DNA of 64,000 nucleotides, taken from Hyphomicrobiales bacterium (GTDB lineage: Bacteria > Pseudomonadota > Alphaproteobacteria > Rhizobiales > Beijerinckiaceae). This document shows, in pieces, positions 10,156 through 22,000 of the stretch (its first letter is position 1; each line of letters starts with the position of its first letter). The stretch covers positions 1 to 64,000 of the forward strand of contig JAIXZO010000002.1 of the NCBI GenBank assembly GCA_027489535.1, given 5' to 3'. The notes beneath the pieces are model-generated. The model saw only the letters and a program-made list of their open reading frames with translations. It was not told where the DNA came from and searched no databases. Position numbers and translations under genes: made by a program.

Positions 10156-11784
10156 ATGGACGGGATCGTGATCGGCAAGGTTGTCGTCGTAGAGCGTGCG
10201 ACCATCGATTTGGACGTGCTGCAGACGGCGTGCGACCGGCTTGACGTCGGCTTCGCCGTTCTCGACGCCGCGTCCGGCCTCGCGCTGTACCGCAATGCCG
10301 CCTTTTCACGCTCGTTTCCGGTGCCTGCGGTCGATTGGCGGGAACGTCTCGATCTTTCCGTCTCGCCGTCTTCATCGGACGGCTCGGCGCGGTGCAGGAC
10401 GGACGCGACGGGCGTGGATGTTCTGGTGCGTTGGCAGCGTCTGGACGAAGAACGGCTGCTTGTGAGCCTTCATCCTGCGGGCGAGGGTGCCGGCACCGGC
10501 GCGCTGGACCCCTTGACGGGCCTTCCCGGTCGCTTCCGACTTCGGCGCCGGCTGAACGAGCTCGGCCGCGAGCCGGAGGAAGGAGTCGAGACGGCTTTGC
10601 TCGTCGTGAACGTCGATCGCTTCCAATCCGTCAACGAATCCCTCGGTCATGGCGTCGGCGATCGCTTGTTGGTGCGCGTGGCGGATCGGCTGCGGCGTAT
10701 TCTGCGCGACAGCGAACTGATCGCACGGCTCGACGGCGCGAGTTTCGCCATCGTGGAGCGTTCGACAAAGCATCCGGAAGCGGCGAAAGCGCTGGCGGCC
10801 CGGATCGTCGAAGTGATCAGCCGACCTTATCTCGTCGACGAGCACGTCGTTTCCGTCGGGGCTTGGGTCGGCATCGCCATGACGTCGACGGACGGTCCCG
10901 ACGACGAACGGCTGCTCAAAAGCGCCGAACTGGCACTTTTGGGCGCGCGTGCGGGCGGACGCAGCCGCGTCCGCTTTTTCGACCAAGAGATGGACCGCCG
11001 CGCGCAACTTCGCCGCAGCATCGAAACCGACCTTCGCCGTGCGCTGGCCTTGCGCGAGCTCGAGACGGTCTACCAACCTCTCGTCGCGGTTTCGGACCGG
11101 CGTACGGTGGGCGTTGAAGCGCTGTTGCGGTGGCGCCATCCGACCCGGGGGATGGTGCCTCCGGCCTCGTTCATTCCGGTCGCGGAAGAAACCGGCCTGA
11201 TCGGCCCCATCGGCGAATGGGTTCTTCGCACGGCATGTCGCGACGCGGCATCGTGGGACGACGGCATTGCGGTGGCCGTGAACCTCTCCCCCGTGCAGAT
11301 GCGCCACGGCGGCATCGTCGACATCGTGCGGCGGGCGCTTGGGGATTCGGGGCTTTCGCCTTCGCGGCTGGAACTCGAGATCACGGAAGGCGTGCTTCTT
11401 GACCGATCGGACGCCACCCTCGGTACGCTGCATGAGCTTCGTTCTCTGGGCGTGCGCATCGCCATGGACGATTTCGGCACCGGGTATTCCAGCCTCGGCT
11501 ATCTCCGCGCCTTCCCGTTCGACAAGGTGAAGATCGACCAAAGCTTCATTCGCCACATGAACGAAGATCGCGAGGCTGCGGCCGTCGTAAAGGCCATCGT
11601 CGGCATCGGCGAAAGTTTGGGGATCACGATCACGGCCGAAGGCGTGGAAACCGAAGAACAGTTCCGGCGGCTTGCCGTTGAAGGCTGCGACGAGGCCCAA
11701 GGCTATTTGATCAGCCGGCCGCTTCCGGCTCGCGACATACCCGGGTTCATCGCGGGATCGTCGAATCTGGAGGTACCCGCGTGA
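10156..11784 (+). CDS. GGDEF-EAL protein, probable c-di-GMP phosphodiesterase
   Basis: The 542-residue cytoplasmic protein has an N-terminal sensory-like region without a recognised domain (about 1-110), a GGDEF domain and an EAL domain. The GGDEF active site is degraded: the motif reads LDGASF near residue 193, so cyclase activity is unlikely. The EAL site looks complete: EALLRW, the Asn of VNLSPVQM, the Glu of LELEITEG, the Asp pair of [12 protein letters not shown], Lys in DKVKIDQSF and Glu in [10 protein letters not shown]. It therefore most likely hydrolyses c-di-GMP. ATG at 10156 is preferred over a TTG at 10075. The stop overlaps the BLUF gene in GTGA, so the two are translationally coupled. 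Confidence 0.85.
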   Translation: MDGIVIGKVVVVERATIDLDVLQTACDRLDVGFAVLDAASGLALYRNAAFSRSFPVPAVDWRERLDLSVSPSSSDGSARCRTDATGVDVLVRWQRLDEERLLVSLHPAGEGAGTGALDPLTGLPGRFRLRRRLNELGREPEEGVETALLVVNVDRFQSVNESLGHGVGDRLLVRVADRLRRILRDSELIARLDGASFAIVERSTKHPEAAKALAARIVEVISRPYLVDEHVVSVGAWVGIAMTSTDGPDDERLLKSAELALLGARAGGRSRVRFFDQEMDRRAQLRRSIETDLRRALALRELETVYQPLVAVSDRRTVGVEALLRWRHPTRGMVPPASFIPVAEETGLIGPIGEWVLRTACRDAASWDDGIAVAVNLSPVQMRHGGIVDIVRRALGDSGLSPSRLELEITEGVLLDRSDATLGTLHELRSLGVRIAMDDFGTGYSSLGYLRAFPFDKVKIDQSFIRHMNEDREAAAVVKAIVGIGESLGITITAEGVETEEQFRRLAVEGCDEAQGYLISRPLPARDIPGFIAGSSNLEVPA

Positions 11785-12236
11785 TCATGCGCACGGCACC
11801 GAACACGGATCTATGGCGGCTCGTGTATTGGAGCCGCAACATGATCTCCGGCGTTCAGGATTCCGATACGGGAGAGACGGAGATTCGTCGCATTCTGGAG
11901 ACGGCTCGTCGCAACAACCCGAAGCACGACGTGACGGGCGCATTGATGTTCAATCGCGGAACATTCGCTCAGGTTCTCGAGGGCCCCCGCGACGGACTTA
12001 TCGACGTCTTCGAGCGGATCCAGTGCGATCTGCGGCATGCCGACGTCGTCGTGCTTGAATACGCCGCGGTGTCGGAGCGGCGGTTCCCGCAATGGTCGAT
12101 GGCGTTCGTCGGCCCCGAAACATCGGGCGAGTTCGGCGACATCGCGGACGAAAGCGGCTTCGTGCCGGAGCGGATGACCTCCGAAGCCATACTGGCGGCC
12201 ATACGCCGCAAAATGACCGATACGTCGGAAGATTGA
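11781..12236 (+). CDS. BLUF-domain blue-light photoreceptor
   Basis: A 151-residue single-domain FAD-binding photoreceptor. It keeps the BLUF signature residues: Tyr16 in LVYWSRN, Asn45/46 in ARRNNPKHDVTG, Gln64 in GTFAQVLEG, and Trp105/Met107 in FPQWSMAF, matching AppA Y21, N45, Q63 and W104/M106. About 40 residues follow the domain and may form the output surface. The start is GTG at 11781, overlapping the EAL gene's stop by 4 bp; ATG at 11787 is the alternative. Coupling to a phosphodiesterase suggests the light signal controls c-di-GMP breakdown through protein contact, as fused BLUF-EAL proteins (BlrP1) and BluF/YcgF do by other arrangements. Confidence 0.92.
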   Translation: MIMRTAPNTDLWRLVYWSRNMISGVQDSDTGETEIRRILETARRNNPKHDVTGALMFNRGTFAQVLEGPRDGLIDVFERIQCDLRHADVVVLEYAAVSERRFPQWSMAFVGPETSGEFGDIADESGFVPERMTSEAILAAIRRKMTDTSED

Positions 12237-12298
12237 ACGGACTTCGTCTTTCGAACGTCGCCTCGTTCCAAGATGTAACTCGGACTGCCCCATCGACG

Positions 12299-12323
12299 GG
12301 AACTTCAAGCCTCGCGTTGCGTT
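12299..12323 (+). promoter_or_regulatory. EcfG-type general stress promoter (GGAAC-N16-CGTT)
   Basis: GGAAC at 12299-12303 and CGTT at 12320-12323 with a 16-nt spacer match the alphaproteobacterial EcfG (sigma of the PhyR-NepR stress response) consensus GGAAC-N16/17-CGTT exactly. It lies 35 bp upstream of the start of the 83-residue unknown gene and after the BLUF gene, so it should drive that gene separately. Confidence 0.65.
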
Positions 12324-12358
12324 TCAATGTTCGGGACGTTTTCGGGGGCAGGCGAGAC

Positions 12359-12610
12359 ATGCGTGAGCACAACGGCGACGACGCGGCGGCGCGATTGGTT
12401 TCGAAACATCTGCACGGCCTTTTGGCCGAGGCGCGGCGAGAGGGGCTCTCGCTGGAGGAACTGACGATCGAATTGGCCGCTCACGCCACCTGTGCGGCGC
12501 TTTCGTTCTGGTCGGCCGACGAATTGCGACAACTCATCGAGGCCGCAGAGGACGACGAGGTGTCCAATTCGGACGATCTCTCGCATATGGCGGCCGTCGG
12601 CGCCGCCTGA
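12359..12610 (+). CDS. Small acidic protein of unknown function, predicted stress-induced
   Basis: An 83-residue soluble protein, MREHNGDDAAARLVSKHLHGL..., mostly helical in appearance, with a central amphipathic part (EELTIELAAHATCAALSFW) and an acidic C-terminal region (EAAEDDEVSNSDD). I do not recognise a family, and it lacks features of NepR. The start at 12359 has GGCAGGCGAG upstream. The longer frame opening at 12092 is the BLUF shadow. The EcfG-type promoter just upstream suggests membership of the general stress regulon. A terminator follows at 12658-12688, so it is a single-gene unit. Confidence 0.6.
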   Translation: MREHNGDDAAARLVSKHLHGLLAEARREGLSLEELTIELAAHATCAALSFWSADELRQLIEAAEDDEVSNSDDLSHMAAVGAA

Positions 12611-12657
12611 GGGCGTTGCTCGCGATATTCAACTTCCGGTGTCTACATCACGAATCG

Positions 12658-12688
12658 AACGGCGTCCGGGAGAGCGGGCGCCGTTTTC
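12658..12688 (+). terminator. Intrinsic terminator after the 83-residue gene
   Basis: AACGGCGTCC (12658-12667) pairs with GGGCGCCGTT (12676-12685), one G-T wobble, with an 8-nt loop, and the stem runs into a T-rich end (TTTTCGTTT). It closes the 83-residue gene's transcript and isolates the AT-rich region ahead of the RTX gene. Confidence 0.75.
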
Positions 12689-13046
12689 GTTTGGGTGAGC
12701 TCCCTCCCGAGTCAAAGACCCGCAGGTCAACGCATCGGAAAAGGTCAAGCTTGAGCTTTGTGTATAAATTTCGGCAAGTTATCGCCTAATGTTACGCTTA
12801 AACATGTTATACGCGGCTTTAATTCGAGCTTGACCACGCGTCATTGAATGGTGTCATATATAACCATGTTCGTGGAGTTGTATTGTTGTTCAATACTACT
12901 CAAAGTTGTGTACTCTTTTATTGGATTTCGATTACGGCAGGATGAAATTCGCCAATTCATATTTGAATTGGCTTTCGTTCGTTGTTTCGCTTTCCGCTTC
13001 GTCCGTTCGGTCGTTTCAAACTCGTTCAATTCTGGGGAATTCGTTC
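12689..13046 (+). promoter_or_regulatory. AT-rich promoter and leader region of the RTX gene
   Basis: A gene-free stretch much richer in A/T than its surroundings. A plausible housekeeping promoter is TTGACC (12830-12835), 18-nt spacer, TCATAT (12854-12859). Around it lie inverted repeats: GGTCAAGCT at 12743-12751 against the end of GAGCTTGACC at 12826-12835, and AACATGTTATA at 12801-12811 against TATAACCATGTT ending at 12870. A hairpin, GTATTG-TTGTT-CAATAC, occupies 12880-12896 and would fall in the mRNA leader. AT-rich DNA like this is the type bound by MucR/Ros-family regulators in alphaproteobacteria; that link is inference. Confidence 0.5.
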
Positions 13047-16000
13047 ATGCCCACCACCGTCATCCGTCCCGTCGGCGAAACCGCCACCGACACCCTCGCC
13101 GGCAACGACGCCTTCTTCGTCGCCCGATCCGGCCGACAGGTTCTTACCGGCGGCAGCGGCGGCGATACCTACGCGTTCGGCTGGAACATCTTGGCCCGCG
13201 ATCCCGTCGGTACGGTGCGGCAAGTCATCGAGGCCGGGACCGATTCGGGCACCGACACGATCCTGATTCAGGGCCGCCCCCCTTCGGCGGCGCGCATCGT
13301 TTTTGAAAACGGCAAATATTTCCTCGTTTTGACGGTGACGTCGAACGTTCGCAACCCGCTGACCGATCAGTTCATCGAACTCGTCGGTTTCAATCCGACG
13401 GCGTCCGACTTTCTCACGAGCTCCGTCGGAATCGACCGCATTCAATTCATGTGGGGCACCGACCTGACGACTTGGGATCGTGCCGCGATGTTGGCGAGCC
13501 TCGCGAACGGCACGAACTCGGCGGACACCATGAACGGCACGGCCGCCGCCGACCTGCGCAACGGCGGCGCCGGAACGGACTTGATGTACGGCGGAGCCGG
13601 AAACGACACGCTGTCGGGCGGCTCCGAAAACGATACGATCTACGGCGGAGCGGATTCCGACGTACTGTCCGGCGATGCGGGCAACGATTCCTTGTTTGGC
13701 GATGCCGGCAACGACACGCTTACGGGCGGTCTCGGCAACGACTCGCTCTTCGGCGGCGAAGGCTCCGAAACCTACGTTTACAATTACCGCGGCGGCAGCG
13801 TCAGCGCGACGACCAATGACGGCTCCGACGTCATCACCGACACGGGAACTTCGGGAACCGACGTCCTGAACCTCGTCGGCGTGACGCCGTCGATGACCCG
13901 TCTGATCCGCAATGCGGCGGGCCAGCTCGAAGTTCAGACGCGTTCATCCCCCACGGGATCGTGGTTCACCATCGTCCTGCTCGCCGACACGGACCTTTAC
14001 GGCACCTCGTCGGCCGGCATCGAACAGATCCGCTTCGTCGACGCCGCCGGCAACGTGCTCGATACGTGGACCCGCGACGGCATGCGCTCGATCCTGCTCG
14101 ACCGTGCAGCGGATACCGCAGCGATCACGCTGACCGGCTTTGCCGGAAGCGACGTCATCCGTGCCGGCTCGGGCTCGGATTCCCTTTACGGAGGTGACGG
14201 CGACGACCAGATCTTCGGCGGCAACGGCAGCGATCGCCTGTTCGGCGGCAACGGCAACGACAGCCTCGACGGCGGTGCCTCGAACGACACGATCGAGGGC
14301 GGCCTCGGCAACGACACCATTGTCGGCGGCCTCGGCAACGATTCTCTCTCCGGCGATGCCGGCTCCGACACGTTCATCTACTCGTGGACGAGCGGGGCGG
14401 CCAATGACGGCAGCGACGCGATCTCCGACAACGGCGCGTCGACAACCGAGCGCGACGTGTTGCAGCTGCGCGGCGTAGACCCGGCCCGGGTTCGCTTTAC
14501 GATGGTGAACGGCTCGCTCGTCCTGCAGATCATGAGCACCTTGGCCGCGGACCAGAATGCGTTCGTCGTGGCCTCCATCACCCTGACCGGGACGAATCCG
14601 TCCCTCGGTGCAGGCGTGGGCATCGAAGCGATCGAGTTCCGCTCTCTCGACGGCAGCCTGCTTCTGTCCACCCTGTCGCGTGCGGACATGGTCAATCTCT
14701 CCAAGGCCGCGACCCTCGGGACGTCGGCCGCCAACGTCACCGTTCTCGGAAGCGGCGACGATTTCTACAATGGCCTCGACGGCAATGACGGCATCTCCGG
14801 CGGCGCCGGTCGCGACACGCTCTGGGGCGCAGGCGGCAATGATACCTTGCTCGGCCAGGACGGTGACGACGTTCTTGTCGGAAGCGGCGGGGACGACTCC
14901 CTCCTCGGAGGCGCCGGCGACGATATCCTGATCGGCGGCGCGGGCGCGGACGTGCTCGACGGCGGCGAAGGGTCCGACGTCTACAATTACGTCTATGCGA
15001 GCGCGACGAGCAATGACGGTCGCGACGTCCTGCGCGACACCGGTACGGGCCTCTCCGACCGCGACGTCCTGAACGTATTCGGCGTCAATCCCACCAATGC
15101 TCGGATCGTGCTCGCTGCCGGACAATATGTTCTGCAGATCCGCGCCTCCGCTACGGCCGCTTGGGCCGATGCGGTCGTCTTCGCGGATACGGACATCTTC
15201 TCGTCGGGCCTCTCCGGCGTCGAGCTCATCCAGTTCCGCATGTCGAACGGTGACCCCGTCGCGACTTGGACGCGGCAGGAGATGCGCAGCTCCTTCTACG
15301 ACAATTCCGCGGCCACGACGGCCGTGAACGTTGCCGGCTCGGCCCTCGGCGACGTAATGCGCGGCGGCTCGGCGGCCGACACCCTTGCGGGCGGCGCGGG
15401 CGACGACACGATCATCGGCGGTCTGGGCGATGACTCGCTGGACGGCGGCGCGGGCTCCGACACCTATGTCTACAATGTGTCCGCCACCACGAACGACGGC
15501 ACCGACAGCCTGAGCGACGCCTCCGTGGAAGCGGGGGCGGTCGACAAGCTGGTCTTGAACGGCGTCACCGCCGCGGACGTACGCCTCGCCTTGGTCGGTG
15601 GTGTTCTGACCCTTCAAATCATGACCGCAGGTGCATGGCGCGACGCCGTGACCCTGCGGGATACGAACCTCTCGATCGACTCCGGCAGCGGCATCGAGCA
15701 GATCGTCATCGGCGGCGTGGTTTGGGATCGCGCTGCGATGCGCGCCAATCTCCTCGACCGTTCGGCCGAAGTCGGCGCCGTGACGGTGCAAGGGTTCGAC
15801 GGTGCCGATGCGGTGCTCGGCGGGGCCGGCAACGACGTGTTGAACGGCGGGGCCGGTGCCGACACGCTCCTCGGAGGTGCGGGCAACGATCGTCTCGACG
15901 GCGGAGCCGGCGCGGACCGCTTCGAACTGACGGCGGGCCAAGGCACCGACACCATTTCGGACTCCGGAACTTCGTCGACGGAGATCGACGTTCTTCGCCT

Positions 16001-19000
16001 CAACGGCATCAACAGCTCGCAGGTTACCTATGCGCGGGTCGGGACCGGCGCGGCGACCGTGATCAACATCCTCGTCAACGGCGTCGTGATCGCTCAGTTG
16101 ACGGGCATGGACCTTGCGGTCGAATCCGGCGTCGGCATCGAGCAGCTCGTGTTCGACGACCGTACGCTGACCCGCACGGACCTCCGCAATCTGCTCGTTC
16201 TGACCGGCACCGCCGGAAACGACTCGCTGACCGGAACCGGAACGGCCGAAATCCTGTCGGGCGCGGCCGGCAACGACACCCTCTCGGGCGGAGCGGGCAA
16301 CGACACCCTCATCGGGGGTATCGGCAACGACTCCATGCTCGGCGGCGACGGCTCCGACACCTATGTCTATTCCTACACCAACGCGACGACCAATGACGGC
16401 ACCGACATCGTCGGCGATGCCTCGACTTCGACCACGGACGTCGACGTGCTGCGCCTCGAGGGCGTCAGGGCGGATCAAGTCGCTTTGAAGCGCATCGGCT
16501 CGAACGTCGTTCTGGAAATCTGGTCCGGTGTCCCGGGTGCGGCGGGTTCGACGCTCGTTCGGACGCTCACGCTGACGGGAATGAACCCGGATGCGGCATC
16601 CGGCGTCGGGATCGAGCGTATCGATTTCGTCGTGGACGGCGTCACGACCACGTGGAATCGCGGCGGGCCCGAGATCATCGCGGCGCTGCTCAACGGCGGC
16701 CGTACCGGCGTGATCAACGGAACGGCCGGCGCCGACGTCATCGTCGGCAGCGCGTCCAACGACACCATCAACGGCGGCGCCGGCAACGACGTCATCGAAG
16801 GCGGCGGCGGCAACGATACGTTCCGGATCTTGCGGGCGGCCGGATCGGGCGAGACCTGGATCACCGACGGCGGCGCAAGCACGGCGGACATCCTCGACCT
16901 GTCAGACTTCCGCAGCACCGAAGCGACGATCGGGTTCGACTCGGACGGCCTCGTCATCACCATCGGCGGCAGGGTCATCCACGTCGCCACGGATTTCCTC
17001 GCCGGCCGGACGGGCGGCGTCGACTTCATCCGGTTCAGCGACGTTACCTTCAGCCGCGCTCCGGCCGGTACCGAGCGGAGCCTCGCTTCTCTGATCCCCG
17101 GCTGGACGGTCGTGACGGGCTCTGCGAGCGGCACCGCCAATGCCGACTACATGATCGGATCGAGCGGAAACGACTCGATCGTCGGGGGCGGCGGCTACGA
17201 CGTCCTTCTCGGCGGAGGCGGCAACGATACGCTGGCGGGCGAATACCTCGACGGCGGCGCCGGCAACGATCGCCTCGTCTACACCGGCAATGCCGAAGAC
17301 TGGGGCGTGATGCGCGGCTCGGCCGGAGACGATACCATCGTCGGGCACAACGGCACGGACCTGTATTACTACCGCACCGGGGACGGAAACGACCGCATCG
17401 AGGACGCAGCCGCGGGCGACAACGATACGCTCATCCTCGAAAGCCACTCGACCTACGGCGCGATCCGCCCGCAGGACGTGCGCGGGGTCGTCGTCGGCAA
17501 CGATCTTCGTCTCGAGTTCCTGCGCAACGGCGTGGTGTTCGGCTCCGTGCTGCTCGTCGGTCAGTTGACGGGCGGCGGCATTGAAAACATCAATTTCTCC
17601 GACGGCACCGTCTGGTCCCGGCTCGAACTCAGCCGTTTCGGCAATTCGGTCTTCTCGGGCAGCGAGTTCGGCGACGTCATTTACGGCGACAACGATTTCG
17701 ACCCGATTGCGTCGATCTCGTCCACGATCGGAGGGAACGATACGATTTCGGCAGGCGACGGGAACGACACCGTCTATGGCGGCGCCGGCAATGATGTGAT
17801 CAGCGGCGGCGACGGGGACGACATCGTTTACGGCGGCACCGGCGACGACGTCGTATCGGGCGACCAAGGCGGCGACCTTCTCGTGGGCGGCGACGGAAAT
17901 GACGGTCTCTTCGGAGGCGCGGGCTTCGACGTCGTCCTCGGCGGTGCCGGCAATGACTTCATCTCCGGCGAGTACGCCGACGGTGGGGAAGGCAACGACA
18001 CTCTCTTCGCCGAGTACGAGTTCGGTTCGGCCATTCTCCGCGGCGGCGCAGGCGACGACTCGCTGAGCGGAACCGCTTTTGACGGCGCAATCGGCGTGAC
18101 CGTCTACAAATATGCTGCAGGCGACGGCAACGACACGATCTCCGATATCGGCGATTTCGGTAATTCTTATGACGAGCTCCACCTCGAAAACATCGGCCGT
18201 TCCTCCGTTCGCTTGACCGTCGTCGGCGCGGATCTGCGGATCGACATCTTGGCCGGCGACGGGACGGTCGCTTCATCGATCCTGATCGTCGGTCAGGCTC
18301 AAGCTCTCGGTGACGACGGCGCCGGCAACGGCATAGAGGCCATCGTCTTCCAAGACGGATCGCGCATGTCCAAGGCGGATATGCGTTCACTTCTGTTGAC
18401 CGGCAATGACGGGGCCTCCCTCCTCGTCGGATATGAGACCCGGGACGCCATGTTCGGCGATACTTCGGCCGACGTCGGCGGCAACGATACGATGTACGGC
18501 AACGGCGGCGACGACGAAGTCTACGGCGGCGCCGGCGACGATATGGTCTATGGCGGCTCCGGGTTCGACGTGATCTTCGGCGGCGCCGGCAACGACACGC
18601 TCTTCGCGGATGGGGACGGTGGCGCCCTCATCGGCGGAGCCGGCAACGATCTCGTGATCGGCGGCGAAGGCGACGGTTACTACATGTATTCCGCCGGCGA
18701 CGGCCACGACACCATCAATGAAGGCTTGTTTGCCGGAACGGACCGGTTGATCTTGACCGGCATCACGCCGTCGCAGGTTCGGCTGATCCCCATGGGATCC
18801 GACGTCCGCCTCGAAATCGTCGATGCGGCGGGCACCGTCGTCGGAAGCATCCTTCTCGTCGGGCAAGCTCTCGGCTTGAGCGGTGGCGTGAATTCGGGCT
18901 TCGGCTTCGAATTCATCGAATTCCGGACCTCGGCGACCGACACGAATCCCGTCGTCTGGTCGGGTCCGGAGATGCGGGCGTCCCTGTTCTCGGGCACGGC

Positions 19001-22000
19001 GCGCGCGGACTACATGATCGGCAGCGAGGCTGCGGAACTCATGTCCGGCGGTGCCGGAAACGACACGATCATCTCCGGCTCCGCGGGCGGCGTGCAGGAC
19101 ACCGTCATCGGCGGAACCGGCAACGATTACATCGACGCGACAGGCACGTCGCCGACGCTGATCTATCGACTGGGCGACGGGAACGACACCGTCAACATCG
19201 AAGGCGGCGTCATCCCGATGCTGAAGCTCGAGGGGATCATCTCCGACCAGGTCAAATTGATCCGCGGCGTCGGCTTCTTCCGCATCGAAATCCGTGACTT
19301 GTTCAATCCGACGGCGGTGATCGGGTCGATCACGCTCAACGGCAACAATTTCGGATGGGATTTCGACGACGAGCTTCTTCCGGTTTTCCGGATCGAAATG
19401 GCCGATGTGGTCTGGACGGAAGCGCAGATCTATCCGCGGTCGCTGACGGGAACGACCGCAAACGACATCTTTACCGGTACGAGCGGTGCAGACTTCCTCG
19501 CCGGCAACGCCGGAAACGACACGCTGACGGGGGGGCTCGGCAACGACACCCTCGACGGCGGCATCGGCAACGACGTCTTCATCTACAATGTCGGCGACGG
19601 CGACGACATGGTGATCGACCGGGCTGATCCGACCTCCTCCGACACGCTCATCATTCGCGGCATCAATCCCGCGACGGTGGGGTTGGATCCCCGCAAGGAC
19701 GACGGCGTCTTCGTTACGCTGTTCTTCGCCGAGGGCGGAAAAATTTCGATGGCCGGCATGTTTGGCAACCGCCTCGGGGACGGCATCGAATTCATCGTCT
19801 TCGAATACAACGGCGTGACCACGACGTGGACGCGTACCGAGTTGATGCGCCGTTACGTGCAGGCGGCGGTCAATGACGGTTACAGGCTGGCCAACCTGTC
19901 GAACATCGACGACCTCGTGTCGATGCTCGGCGGCGGCGACTTCGTCTATCTGAACGGCGGCAACGACACCGCGTTCGGCGGCGACGGGAATGACTGGATC
20001 AATGCCGGTTCCGGAGACGATTTCGTCTCTGGCGACGCAGGAAACGACAGCCTTGCCGGCGGTACCGGCAGCGATCTGCTCTTCGGCGGCGAGGGCTCCG
20101 ACAGGATCATCGGCGGCTACGAGAGCTGGACGCGCGACCGGTTCGGCAACGTCGCCTACCGTTCCGACAACAACTCCTTCGAAGCCGACACGCTGTTCGG
20201 CGGTGCAGGACACGATCAGATCTTTGCCGCGAGCGGCAATGACTCGGTCTTCGGCGGTTCGGGCAACGACAACATCAGGGGCGGTTCGGGCAACGACACG
20301 ATCTACGGCAACGATGCGGAAAATTCCGGAGAGGGGGTTGCGGGAGAAACCGACAACGACCTCATTTCCGGCGATGCCGGCGACGACCTGATCTTCGGCG
20401 GTTGGGGCAATGATACGATCTCGGGTGGTGAAGGCGCCGACTTGGTGTTGGGCGGTTCCGGAAACGACACGATGTCCGGCGGGGTCGGAAACGACTTTCT
20501 TTGGGGCGAGGAGGGCAACGATACCCTCGACGGCGGCTTGGGCGACGACTGGATGATGGGCGGTGCCGGGGCGGATCAGTTCCGTTTGAATGCCGGTGCG
20601 GGCAACGACACCATCGCCGATTTCAGCGTCGCCGATCTCGATACCCTCGTAATCAGCCGCTCGCTGTATGCACAGGCTTCGATCACTGCGGCGTCCTTCA
20701 TTCCGTTCACGGATGCGGGAGGTTCGGGCTTCATGCTCGGGTCGACGAAGATCTACGTGACCGATCCCGCCGTGACCGCGGCGCAAATGTTCGCCAGGAT
20801 CGTTTGGGCCGATGAAACCTTCACCGGCACCAAGGATGCCGACACCATCGTCGGAGGGATCGGCAATGACGTGATCTTCGGCGACGAGGGGAACGACCTG
20901 TTGACCGGGGGCAGCGGAGCGGACCGCTTCCAGTTCTCGTCGGATCGCGGAGCGGTGTTCTCCGGCAATGATACGATCACGGATTTCACGAGCTCCGACG
21001 TTCTGCAGCTCGGGTCGGGGATCCTCGCGGTTCTGGGGATCAACACGGCCGTCGCCGGTTGGCAGCAACTGGTCGTCGATCGGTTCGTCCTCGAAAACGG
21101 CAGCCTCGTGCTCCGTTTCGGCGGCAACTCGATCACGCTCCAGGGCGTGACCTCGATTGCGGCGACCCGTATCGCGGAGGGCGTCGAAACGCTGAATGTC
21201 GGTTTCGGCAGCAATGCGGATACCGTCTACGGCACGATCCGCAACGACATGATCCGCGGCGAGGGAGGGAACGACTCGCTTTTCGGCAATGAGGGCAGCG
21301 ACTCGCTCTTCGGCGGCGACGGGTCCGACACGATCTTCGGCGGAAGCGGCAATGATATCCTTTCGGGCGGTCGCGGCAACGATCTGCTGACTGGCGGTGC
21401 AGGGAACGACACTTTCGCCATGGGGGGTTCGGACGGGGTCGGCCAGGATGTCGGCCGCGATACGATCACCGACTTCGCCGCGGGTGACCGAATTCGCATC
21501 AACACCGCGCTGTTCAGAACGGTCGCGGAGGTCCTGGCCGCCATACAGTTGGTCGACGGCAAGGCTACGATCGTCTTCGACGCGAACAACAGCCTTACCT
21601 TCGACAATTGGTCGGTCGATGCATTGAGGACGGCTCTGAGCGTTGCCGGCACCGTCGAATTCTCGACGACGAGAATCGAAGGAAAAACGACGTACACGCC
21701 GGGAGACGGCTTCAGCAACTCCTACAACGACCTGCTCTACGGTACGCGCGGCGACGACTACATCAGCTCTTACGAAGGTCGGGATACGGTCTATGCCGGC
21801 GACGGCAACGACACGCTCGATGCCAATTGGGGTTCCGGGCACTATTATGGGGGCGCTGGAAATGACAGCATCTTCGGCTATTCCGGGGACTATTTGTTCG
21901 ACGGCGGTACCGGCGACGATACGCTCCGTGGCGATGACGGCCGCGATACGCTTCTCGGCGGTGCCGGAAACGACGTCGTCTCCGGCGGCAGCGCAACGGA

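Noticed and set aside
12906-13046. 47-residue N-terminal extension of the RTX protein from a TTG at 12906
   Set aside because: The stretch is AT-rich and unlike the codon use of the gene, lacks a ribosome-binding site, and type I substrates need no N-terminal signal. ATG at 13047 has GGGGA upstream.
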